Of a stretch of DNA of 64,000 nucleotides, positions 24,188-34,047 are shown piece after piece (position 1 is the stretch's first letter; each line of letters starts with the position of its first letter). Origin of the DNA: Eutypa lata (Eukaryota; Ascomycota; Sordariomycetes; Xylariales; Diatrypaceae); contig JAKULF010000007.1 of the NCBI GenBank assembly GCA_022661535.1, forward strand, positions 744,001 through 808,000. Direction: 5' to 3'. Under the pieces are notes generated by a model. The model had not been told where the DNA came from. It did no database searches and was given only the letters and a program-made list of their open reading frames with translations. Both the position numbers and the translations under genes were made by a program.

Positions 24188-25306
24188 ATGCCACCTCTAA
24201 CAAAAGCGGAGAGAAAACAGGCAAAAGCTGCAGAGGACTCCTTCAACCGCACATACGCATTGCAGTATAGCGAAGAACGGTGGCAGCAAACGCTATACCC
24301 AGCACTCGCTGCACCAACACGCTATGCTATCCTTGTCAACCGTTATGCCACCCCCAGCTTGCCCAAGGTTTTCAGCGAGGATGAAGTCGAGAAATTACAG
24401 CCAATTCCTCTCCCTCAGCATCACCAGCCATCACATCAACTTGCTGCATATCAATGGAGCACACCCGAAGCTGAAGCCCCCTTTCCACAACCACAAACAG
24501 ACCCAACAACAGGACTTATGACGCATTGGAACCTCGATGCTGCCTCCCTTCTCGCGGTAACAATTATGGGTCCCCAACCGGGAGACAAAGTACTGGACCT
24601 CTGCGCAGCACCCGGTGGCAAGAGTGTAGCAATATCTCAGCTTCTACGACCCGCAGGATTCGATGCCTCGTCACCCTCGCTAGCAGGCGGGTGCCTTCAC
24701 AGCAACGAAGTCAACAGCGCGCGCAACAAACGGCTAGCCTCTAATCTTCAGACCTACCTACCGGAGTCATTGTTCAAAAGTGGGGAAGTGAAGGTGCTGA
24801 AGCTCGACGGCACGGAGACTAACGTCATTCAGAGCCTACCACTAGGTCCGGGCGGCTATGACAAGGTCCTGCTAGACGCACCATGCTCTAGCGAGAGACA
24901 CGTTATCCATGCCCACACGAAGGCCAAGCAAGGCGGGAGAGTAGCTGACGAGATGGCATCCTGGCGCTCGGGGCACTCGAAGAAGATGGCCAAGACCCAG
25001 GCTGCGCTCCTGATGACAGCCCTCAGGGCCGTTCGGGTGGGTGGCAGTGTTCTCTACGCGACGTGCTCCCTGAGCAATGAGGAGAATGATGGTGTGATAG
25101 AGAAAGCCATCGAACTTATTCAGAAGGAACGAAAGAAACTAGGCATCAAATGGGATATCGCGGTGCGAAGCGGTACGCTGGCTAGTATGGGCCTGGCTCA
25201 GTGGGCAGAACCTACAAAGCATGGCTGGATCGTGCTGCCGGATCATCCAGGTGAAGGGAAATGGGGCCCCTTGTTCTTTGCCTTGCTTGAGAAGATAGCG
25301 GCGTGA
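24188..25306 (+). CDS. NOL1/NOP2/Sun family RNA m5C methyltransferase (NSUN3/4-like)
   Basis: One exon, 372 residues. The Rossmann methyltransferase fold binds S-adenosylmethionine at VLDLCAAPGGKS (about 135-146). The family's two cysteines are both present: release Cys in LLDAPCSSERH (about Cys233) and catalytic Cys in YATCSLSNEEN (about Cys293). They methylate C5 of cytosine in RNA through a covalent intermediate. The Asp-Ala-Pro-Cys-Ser-Ser-Glu-Arg-His wording and the short length without an N-terminal PUA domain fit the mitochondrial NSUN3/NSUN4 branch (mitochondrial tRNA or rRNA). The N-terminus (MPPLTKAERKQAKAAEDSF) is basic and helical but is not a clear targeting peptide. The C-terminus closes with W-G-P-L-F-F-A. 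A housekeeping gene; its presence next to the accessory locus is probably fortuitous. Confidence 0.9.
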   Translation: MPPLTKAERKQAKAAEDSFNRTYALQYSEERWQQTLYPALAAPTRYAILVNRYATPSLPKVFSEDEVEKLQPIPLPQHHQPSHQLAAYQWSTPEAEAPFPQPQTDPTTGLMTHWNLDAASLLAVTIMGPQPGDKVLDLCAAPGGKSVAISQLLRPAGFDASSPSLAGGCLHSNEVNSARNKRLASNLQTYLPESLFKSGEVKVLKLDGTETNVIQSLPLGPGGYDKVLLDAPCSSERHVIHAHTKAKQGGRVADEMASWRSGHSKKMAKTQAALLMTALRAVRVGGSVLYATCSLSNEENDGVIEKAIELIQKERKKLGIKWDIAVRSGTLASMGLAQWAEPTKHGWIVLPDHPGEGKWGPLFFALLEKIAA

Positions 25307-25849
25307 CTACTGGAAACCCAAAAGACAAATTAGATGCTGGTTTCTTTTCTCCCTTATCCAATTGCTTTGCCACTTCAAATGGCAATGTTGTGATCTATCG
25401 GTAGAGGCCTGAGTAGTAAGTTAGTAGTACGTCTCAACAATATTACACCTCTACTCTGCACCTACTTAGCGGTGGGTGAAGGCGGAGGGATTTCTCTAAG
25501 TCATCTCTAGCTTAAATTTAACGTAGATTGCGTCATAAATGATGGGTTCTATAACTCTTGAAGGTATCGACGTACATACCCAAGATCGCACGTCGAAGTA
25601 AGTCTTACTCCCGCGATGGAGATGGACGTAAAATCGAAGTCGGGGGCCCTGAACACAGCAGCATTCTCACTTTTCACCCTAGAACAGATACTAGCGCTGC
25701 TCACCGTGAAGATGCGATGCAGGAAAAGCCCATATATACGGCCCAAGAAACAAAAATGCAAAGCCCGAATTTTCAATAGTTATTTATAATTATGCCTAAT
25801 CTGTTCACTATTTCCCATCCTCATATAATACAGCGCTATCGTGTCAGTC
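25307..25849. other. Intergenic between convergent genes
   Basis: 543 bp between the 3' ends of the methyltransferase and the lyase-prenyltransferase genes. Short overlapping ORFs at 25549-25779 on both strands are not protein-like. Confidence 0.5.
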
Positions 25850-28800
25850 CTAATGGTACCCATTTGATTCGGCCGCATTGGTCTTAACACCATTCGTACC
25901 ATTCACGCCATTTATGTCATTACTCCTACCTCCACTCCCCCCCTCCTCGTCCTTTAACCCCAGCATCCCGAAAAACTCCGGTGACAAGTAGAAGCAATTC
26001 GACTTCCTGCCCCCATCAGCCGCCACCTTCAGGCTAGCCCAGCTATGGATGCCGCGCCCAGCCTCCAGCGGCCTCCGCTGGACCGAAGCGATAGCCATCC
26101 TATACCTCTGCCGATACGCCTTCGGGGCATCCACCTCGTCCATGTAGCGCTCGACACGGTCCTGGGCCTCAGCATCGTGCGCCGCATAGCTGTCGAGCGG
26201 GAACAGCACGGTGCGCGCCGCGGGCCGCGGGTGACTTCTATTCTTCCTCTTGAACGCGAAGCACGAGAGCAGCGGCTTGCCATGGTAAGGGCCCAGGCCG
26301 AGACCGCGCGGCCCCCCCGCCATCGCCGAGCAGAACTGCTGGATCTCGTAGGTATCGGCGTCCGGGTCGACGGCGGCGTGGAGCTGCGCGATCCGCGCCG
26401 CGGATGCGCTCGGGTGCGCGACGTAGACCTTCGCCTCTGCGTCGTTCGGGTTGGGCGAGAGCCCGAGGGCAAAGTAGATGACGTAGTCGGCTTCGGAGAA
26501 AACGCTCTTCAGCAGCTTCCACGAATCGCCGAGGCCCAAGCGCTCGAAGGCCTCGGCCGCTTTCGCCGCCGCCGCTTGCTTCCCCTCCGCCTGCGGGTTC
26601 AGATATATCTTCCACTTCTGGCCCTTGTCCGACACCGCGAAGCTGTGCCAGGCGGCGAGGATGCCTTCCGCCTTGCCGCTTTCCGGGAGGAAGATGTCGC
26701 GCACGCGGTGGAACCGGTCCAGAGACACGATATCGCTGTACTTCTGCACGATCTCGTCGCTTAGCTGCAGGGACGCCTTCTGGAGCTCCGCCATGTTGTT
26801 CTCTGCGGGCTGCGCTTCGACTAGGAACCGCAGCTCGGCCTCACCTGTCTTCTGGTCCAGCGCTAGCGAGTACTCGAACGGGGAGTGGTCGTTGCAAGCC
26901 TCGGACGCCCACGCGTTCGGGTTCCGTGTTGATGGGATCGCGTCCCGGCCCCACTCGCCACCCGCCACCTCGAGGGCGCTGACCAGCTTCTCCGTCGTGG
27001 CCGGTCGCTGCCCAAGAGCACGAGAGAGATGTGCTAGCTGCCGGACAGCCTCGCCGACGTAAGTCTGGTCCGCGATCAGCGGGCTTACGGGCAACGGTCG
27101 CATGCCCACCGTGAAGTGGCGAAGACGCATCTCCTTGCCACGGGTGATCTCGACATTGGGGATGGCATGACGACGGCGGTGCAGATCAGCTATGGAAGCG
27201 ACGGCATAGTCGATGTGCTGGTCAGAGAGCACGTGTCGGGGCACCGCGAAGCGGACTAAGTCCGGGATCTTAGCTCGCTCCTCGGGTGTCTTCTTGTCCC
27301 ACTCCCAGGCGAAAGGGCCGGACTCGATGGCGCGGATTCCATGCGCCCGGATCAGCTCCAGCGTGAAGCCGATCGAAGCGAAATCTTCAGGCCGCCGGTC
27401 GCACCCGTGGAAGAACGCCACCATGTCTAGGTAGACGGCATGGCCTCCCGGGGGCAATAGCACTGGGACTCCGTTCGCCTGCAGCTTCTGCGCGAAGGAC
27501 CGCACCTGCGAGACCCGCGTCCGCAGGAAGGACAGCTTGGTCGTCTCGTAGATGCCCGCCGTTGCTGCCATCAAGTCGCGACCGCTCACTTGGTTTCACG
27601 TCAACATAATCATATACATAGTGTGGGACAGTATTACGGATATCTGAGGGGTCACTTACTACCACCGTAAGCGTCATTTCCATAACAGATGAGCTGACGC
27701 TCCTTCAAGATATGGCCGATACCCTCGTACCGCGTGGCGAACGAGCCGTTGTCGCGGAAGCACAGGACGCCTCCCATATTCGCGAGGCCGTCCTTCTTGA
27801 GGCTGATGGTGAACCCGTCGGCGTAGGAGAACACCTCCTGCACGATTTCGGGTATCGATTTCGCCGAGTACCCGTCTTCGAACTCGTGGATAAAGAAGGC
27901 GTTCTCCGCGAACCGGCACGCGTCGAAGAACAGAGGGATCCCCTTGCTCTTCGCCAGTGCCGAAGCGGTGCGAATGTTCGCCATAGACACTGGTTGGCCG
28001 GCCGCCCAGTTGTTCGTGATGGTGAGGAGGAGCATGTCGACTTGGCTTCCCTTTTCGCTGTTTAAGAACGCCTCCGTGGCGGCGATGTCCAGGTTTCCCT
28101 TGAACGGGTTCGTCTTCTCGATCAGCTCCTCGGGAAACGGGTCATTTAGGCCCGGCTGGGTGAACACCTGGAGCTCGAACCCGGCTACGGTGGCGTTGGC
28201 GGCCGTGGTGTCGAAGAAGCCGTTGCTGATGATGATCTGCTTCTGTTCATGGGACGACGTGCCGTTACTACTAGCACTACTAGCCCGGGAATCGATCATG
28301 GCCCGCATCGACGAGAACAGCAGCATCTCGGCGCAGCGGCCCTGCGGCACGATGAAGAAGTTGGGCCGCGTGAGCTGGTGGGTGCCGCCGTTGGCGAACC
28401 CGCCTTCATGCTGTAGGAGCACCTGGCTGCGGTAGAAGTCGCTGCCGGCCCGCCCCATGGCGATGGTCTCGAAGGTGCGCTGCTGCTCGTTGCCCCGCTC
28501 GAAGATGTCCCGGAAGGCGTCTATCAGACAGAAGTACCCCCAGTTGCGACCATAGCTCTCGTCTCCTCTCATCACTGTGAAGTGGTTAGTTAGCAATGAC
28601 TATCAGGCTATAAGATAAGGGAGGTCCGAATTTTCAGAGGTGTCTTACAAACAGCCCACTGGACGTCCGTCATGGCCGAAGTGCCAGAGTCCGTAAGGAA
28701 GTCCACCGTGAGGAGGCCCGCGGGGAAGTTAAAGATGTTGTACTCGACATCTCGGAGAATAGCTTCACGCTCCTCTACCGTCACAGCAGGGAGGGATCTG

Positions 28801-28862
28801 ACGACCAAGCTATTATGTGACGGGGGAGGGGGAACGGTGGTATTCCGCGTTAAGAGAGTCAT
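25850..28862 (-). CDS. Tryptophanase-type beta-eliminating lyase fused to a DMATS-type indole prenyltransferase
   Basis: Three exons on the reverse strand, 28862-28649, 28574-27660 and 27588-25850, with introns of 74 and 71 bp; both junctions keep frame inside conserved sequence, giving 955 residues (965 if the ATG at 28892 is used). Residues about 35-545 form a PLP enzyme of the tryptophanase/tyrosine phenol-lyase family: LLTDSGTSAMTD, GDESYG, VPQGRCAE, Asp289 and Arg292 in FFDACRFAENA, Lys331-Lys332 in SLKKDGLANMGG (the second Lys should hold PLP), and VRFAVPRHV. The Arg that marks phenol lyases appears to be Ser (AIESG). Residues about 550-920 match DMATS-type prenyltransferases: NDHSPFEYSLALD (Glu about 615), ELRFLVEAQP, WKIYLNP, VYVAHP and a closing FYLSPEFFG. 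A Gly/Asn-rich tail ends the protein. Predicted: tryptophan (or an analogue) prenylation plus cleavage to a prenyl-indole, pyruvate and ammonia; order unknown. Confidence 0.88.
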
Positions 28863-30071
28863 CTTGAAGCCTGGTATGAAAGCACACAGCAACGTCGAGT
28901 TACGCGTTGATCTATTACTACTCCCCCCTTCTCATATCTTTGGAAAAGAAAGGGGGATGCTGTTATATGCCTTCAAAGACAGTCCATAGAGTGGAGTCTG
29001 AGGGTCTCGGCAGACTGCGGACATCTTTCCTCTATAGAGTCCTACTCAAAAACAGGGTCCATGATCTACATTGACTTACCGAGCCTATAGCCTTATGCCG
29101 TTCCGAGCACGCGGCACCTGCTTGTTTATTGTCAAGGTGCCTGGAATAGAACTAACGCTATTGATCACTTGCATACAGGCAAAGCCGTAATGGTCTTTGA
29201 AAAGACCCAGGTAGGGTGTGCTTTCCTAGTCCCGTTTAGTGTTCAGTTCTATATTCACCGTGTGCTTATATGGTCAAAGTCAGGGATCGGTTGTCCACGA
29301 TGATGGCGACGATGGAGAAAATAGACAAAAATGGGGATGGGTAGTGGGCTATCGCGCTAACAGATACCGAACAGACTTCACACAGGATTCACAATACTCT
29401 ATAGCCTCGGAATGGGAATGACGATCTCTTGAAAGCGTCTTGTCGTGAGACCCTCAATTTGCATAGTAAGCAGATTGTTCGGTCCGGCTGTCTAGTATAA
29501 TAGCGCGCCTAGCGATTAAAGCGGCTGCCCATTGGAGTAAGCCTTAGTTAGACAAGCAACTCGATTTGGTAATGAAGTGAAGGGCTGTGTCCCCGCTAGC
29601 AGGAACGAAGCTAAACAAGCACTACCGACGTAGCCGATGTCACCTACATCGGGGTGAAGGGGGGTACTATGGCGGGTTTGTGCTGTTTGGGAGGGTTGCA
29701 TCGTCACATAGCGGAATTGCTGCTACTATAGGCGAAAACAGCAATATTTAGTAAGCTGGCATAGTTTAGCTAAGATAACCTACACACCAGTTCAGTAGGC
29801 CCTGTCCTTTATCTGCAATGATCGGTAGTCATACTTTAGGGTGCATTGCATCGCAAGCGCATCTGACGGCTACCTACCTTCAGTTAATAAAGCGGTCGCA
29901 AACCTCCGTTCGTCTCTACGCGCCCCTCCCGTTCTTGGGTCGATGGGTTTCCTCCTCTGACAACCTTATTCCCCGCGCTGAGTTATCCTTCAGGCAACAA
30001 CTGTCAACATCCCGTTAAACTACCTTTAAAGACTTAACGATTAAGTTCGATTCAGTCTGCCTAAAGAAAAA
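28863..30071. other. Divergent intergenic region between the fusion gene and the second 7TM gene
   Basis: About 1.2 kb that must hold the promoters of both genes. No ORF of substance; I could not single out a regulator site. The ATG at 28890-28892 is an in-frame alternative start for the fusion protein, adding ten residues. Confidence 0.5.
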
Positions 30072-31494
30072 ATGGAAGCCCTTATACAGCCAAGTGCCTT
30101 GAAGCCGGAAGGCTTCTTGGGGGCTGTAGTGGGCCTTTGCGCAGTTGTAACGATCGTTGTGGGGGTACGGCTTTGGACGAACTACAAGCATCTGCGGAAG
30201 CTTTATGCAGACGACTGTGAGTTAATTCAGCTAAGTGTGTTGTTCATCGAAGCAGTGTGCTGATATTAGTTACCTCCCGCGCAGATTTAAGTCTATTCGC
30301 AATCCCGTTCCTGGTCTGGAACGCGGTTACTTTCTACTATTTAATAACAGGTAAGATCATAGCCAGATGTCTTACCATGCATGAGGATAGTTGAAGTGCT
30401 AAGGGTTCAAATAGCGTTGAACTCGAACCCAGATGACATAACTATCGAGTATATCACAAGAGTATGCTACCTACCCCTGAGTCGATGCAAGCGTCGATAA
30501 CCGACAAGTCTCACGATACTAATTCGTCTGTCATCTCATAGCTCTGCGCAATTGGTATCTTTGCAGGCAACAGCGCCATGTACACTGCAAAACTACCTCT
30601 CATCTTCCTACTGATACGGACCTTCGGCATCGAGATGTGGCTGCGGCGGACATGCCAGGCCCTAGTGATCATAGGTCTGCTAGGGTTTCTGGGATCTGCT
30701 ATATATACCGGCATCTCCTGCAGTCCTGCGCTCAATGTCGTCAGCCCGCTCTACCTGTTCAAGTGCATTACCGCAGTCACACAGGGCACCATCACGCGTG
30801 GCTCCGTATCTCTCATGATGGACGTGGTCCTGTTCTTTCTCCCGCTGAAGGTCATCAAAAAGCTGCACCTGCCGCTTCGCCGCAAGATTGGATTAGGTTT
30901 GGTGTTCATGACAGGTCTTGCGTAAGTTCCCTGATATTCCTCTTCGAAGTCATTGTGACTGAATTGCTGATTTTGATTTGTGTACAGTGCCATTGCCGCT
31001 AGCTCACTGGGAGTGTATTTTCAAGTCGCGCAATCCGAAGGGACTTCTTCAAACTTCGCGAATGCGTTGCTTATCACGTAAGACCTAAGCCTTTCATCAT
31101 TTACTAGCCGGTAGTTTTTTGTTGGAGCCCTACTAACGTTCGAACCAGCGTTCTCGAGAGTGCCATCGTGATCCTTGTCAGCTGCGCGCCCTCGCTCCAC
31201 CTCTTCTGGACCCAGCAGGCGTACTCGCTGCGCATGCGCCTAGGTCTCGTCAGCCGGATGAGCATGTCGACGACGCCGAAGACGAAGTCGGGGAGCTCGA
31301 CCCGCGCCACCATCCGCCACAGCGTCAGGCACACGCCTAAGGAGAGCGTCTCGATGAGCTCCGGGCCCATACAAGTGACAACCCACCACTACGTCGAGCT
31401 CCGGGACTTGCCAGGCTCGGATGCGGTAGAGAAGCCGGCGGCGGCCTATGGTGCGTATGAAGCTAAGGCCTCCAGGAATTGGGACCAGGTATAA
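30072..31494 (+). CDS. Second fungal seven-helix (rhodopsin-like/PTH11-type) membrane protein
   Basis: Five exons, 30072-30216, 30285-30350, 30567-30921, 30988-31077 and 31149-31494, introns 68, 216, 66 and 71 bp, total 333 residues. TM1 (GFLGAVVGLCAVVTIVVGVRL) is followed by the family's Asp-Asp motif (LYADDY), split by intron 1. Further helices lie in exon 2 (SLFAIPFLVWNAVTFYYLI), exon 3 (KLPLIFLLIRTFGIE; ALVIIGLLGFLGSAIYTGI; VSLMMDVVLFFLPL), exon 4 and exon 5 (VLESAIVILVSCAPSLHLFW). The P-L-K-V-I-K-K-L-H-L-P-x-R-R-K loop after the sixth predicted helix is typical. The C-terminal 95 residues are hydrophilic and Ser/Thr-rich. Intron 2 is long and its acceptor (TTTGCAG at 30566) was chosen because it restores frame; another choice is possible. 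Divergent from the lyase-prenyltransferase gene, so it may be co-regulated, but this is inference. Confidence 0.8.
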
Positions 31495-34047
31495 TTGCGA
31501 TAAGCCCGAAACAGGGGGGTAGGATAGCCACGTGGGCGCTGGCCTAATCATAATCTGGTTGTGATATAGGATATATGACCAGGTTGGTGTAACCTCATGT
31601 AAACTACTATCAGTCTGTATTACTATACCACTTGTTCCCTTTTTGTAAATGCCGTAACGACTTAAATTATAACTACCCCTCCTTGAGGATCCCTCTATAT
31701 ATCTCCTAACTACTTCGGGTTGAATGAGAAAAATTACCGTATCTTAATATAATAAAATAAATGCGTCTTAACTGAATCTTTGAAAACAGCCGTTGGTTGT
31801 GCTTGATAGACTGATAGATCAAACTTCAGCTGATAGCTGGCGGTGTACTACGCCGGTCGCCAAAATGGGGGGTAGTGTAGTAAGGGGTAGGGCGAGATAA
31901 TGGTGTGGGACACGTGGGACTAAAGCCCGGATATTCAGCAGCAAACTTGGGAGAGAGTAACCATGAATTAGCTAAGCACTAAGTAACCAAGATCGGAGGC
32001 TGGGGGCGGGAATTAGACTAGTAACTGGGATCCAATAGCTATCATGTGATCCACTCCGCGCCGTTGATCCCCCAGACTGATTTGGGGATAAGGCGGCACT
32101 TACCTCTACCCTTTTGAACTATCAAACTTCCTTTTATAGATCGATCGACACCTTATCCTATCGGCGTCTACCTATTTCGGTAGCAGGAGAGCAGGAGGCG
32201 CAGCAGGGATTCACTATTCTGGTTATCAGATAACTAGTTATGCCCATGACGAACTTGAAGACCCATCAACTTCGACGTTTACAAGCGCTGGGAGCTGGGC
32301 GCTGGGCCCGCAATCCATGGGAAATCCCAGCGAGATTCGGTACTCCATGGGTTTCCCGTCGGCGCTCCCATTTCCCAAATCCTCGGTAGGCCAAGGGAAA
32401 CTAACTGAATGGAGTAGGTAGAAATGTGAAATCTGTGTTGAAGCTCTTGAAGGACGGTCGTTGTGCTTACCTAATTCCCCACTTCCCTCGATTCTTTAAG
32501 GACAAGTCATTCCAACACATTCAACGGCAAGCAACCTTTTTTTCTCCCGCCTACTTTCCATGCTACTATCGCTCTCTGGAGGTTGCAACTACGAGTCGGA
32601 GCTGAAAAGCGAGGCGGATGCGCTCTAGTAGACGCAAATCCCACAGGAGGGAGTTAGTTTTGGCGCCGTCGCCGGCTATTCCATTGCTATCGGCACTTCC
32701 CAATAGGGGCAGTACGGAACGATCCACGTCTCACGATTGGTCAGATTAACGATGTCGCAACGCCCAGAGGCTCTAGCTTGCAATTATCACGTCAGCACGT
32801 TATCTAGACCATCCCTACCAGCCCTCTTCAGCTGCAATATGCAATGTCACTGTCACTGTAACATCGCTCGATAAAAGGGTTGCATGCAGTCATGACGACT
32901 ATTGAAAAGGGATGGGCGTGGGATTCGTAGATGCTGTAGCGCAACACTAATTACTAGAGACTAATAACCTATTATCATACTACATAGTTATGCTGAGATG
33001 ATAATTAGATAGATATTTACTTGGCAAATCATACCCCGCATCCGACGTGAAGGGTCAATCGGTCGCAGTTTTGCGGGTATTATATCTATTACGTGCTCAT
33101 GCTCATATATGTAAGTACACTATGTAATGCCGAAGGAATGATTCTAACATGGATTTGTTTATCAATTAACGACACAAGCTGTCTGCTTGCTTATCCATCA
33201 AGTAGCATCGGAGACTCCATAGTAGGCTCCACCTTTCTAGGTACAATACATCAACAGTCTAGAGGCATAGAGTCTAGACTATAGTCAAATAGGGGGGTGG
33301 GGTTACAGATGACACCTACTTCTTCAGGACGCGGGTCCCGTATAACCCCAAGTGTCCAACGTATTATGTCCATAGAGCTTCACCTCTATAGTTAGCCCCA
33401 GCTGACGCCGGTGAATATAGTAATCTTCCAACGGCGAAACCGTTCCGAGCGGGAGTGATAAGACCGGGATGCTGGTCGCCTCCAAGCGGGAGATCTGTCG
33501 ATCTTCTCCTCTTTCTAGCCTTGGTTCTTTGATAGGCCAGTTCACCTCAGCACACTACCCCTCAATCAGCTCAATCATATTATATAATTAACAGGTTAGA
33601 CTTGCCTGAGTACAACTTTCCAAGCTTCTTATATTAGAGGCAGATATTTTGTAGTAATCCTCCAGGCGCTCCGAAATGGACATGGCACGATTCGTACGTG
33701 TCACATTGCGAATATTTGAAATTAACACCACCTATGCCGTAGTAAATATCGATTCGTATAGGTAAACGAAACAAAATGGTCTAGTTAAGATGAGCTGTCT
33801 TTCCACGTGGTGGTGCTCAGCCCCCACACTTAACACAGAATAATAACCAATACAACACCCAGGAATTCATCTTACCTACCAGCTTCATGGTTGCCTCTTG
33901 GAGCTGATTCCCCCGATCAGCTATCTCAGTTATCCGTACTATATCCGTATGCGTACTTCGATCGTCGCCTCATCTTTCCTATCTAGTCGGACGTGAAATT
34001 TCGTCTATGCTATACATGATACTGCAAAGGTGATCGCTGCTATTACC
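31495..34047. other. 2.5-kb gap, no gene accepted
   Basis: No recognisable gene. Around 32285-32400 there is a GC-rich patch with repeated GCTGGG and CCATGGG words that could be an upstream regulatory patch. Around 32560-32720 short GC-richer stretches look faintly coding but carry stops. The last 200 bp lead into the P450 gene. Confidence 0.45.

Noticed and set aside
26045..26764. Forward ORF of 239 codons
   Set aside because: Antisense shadow of the GC-rich prenyltransferase half; Arg/Leu/Val bias typical of a complementary frame.
32285..32400. GC-rich patch with GCTGGG and CCATGGG words, considered as a hairpin or transposon end
   Set aside because: Inverted matches are only about 7 bp and no target-site duplication is seen.
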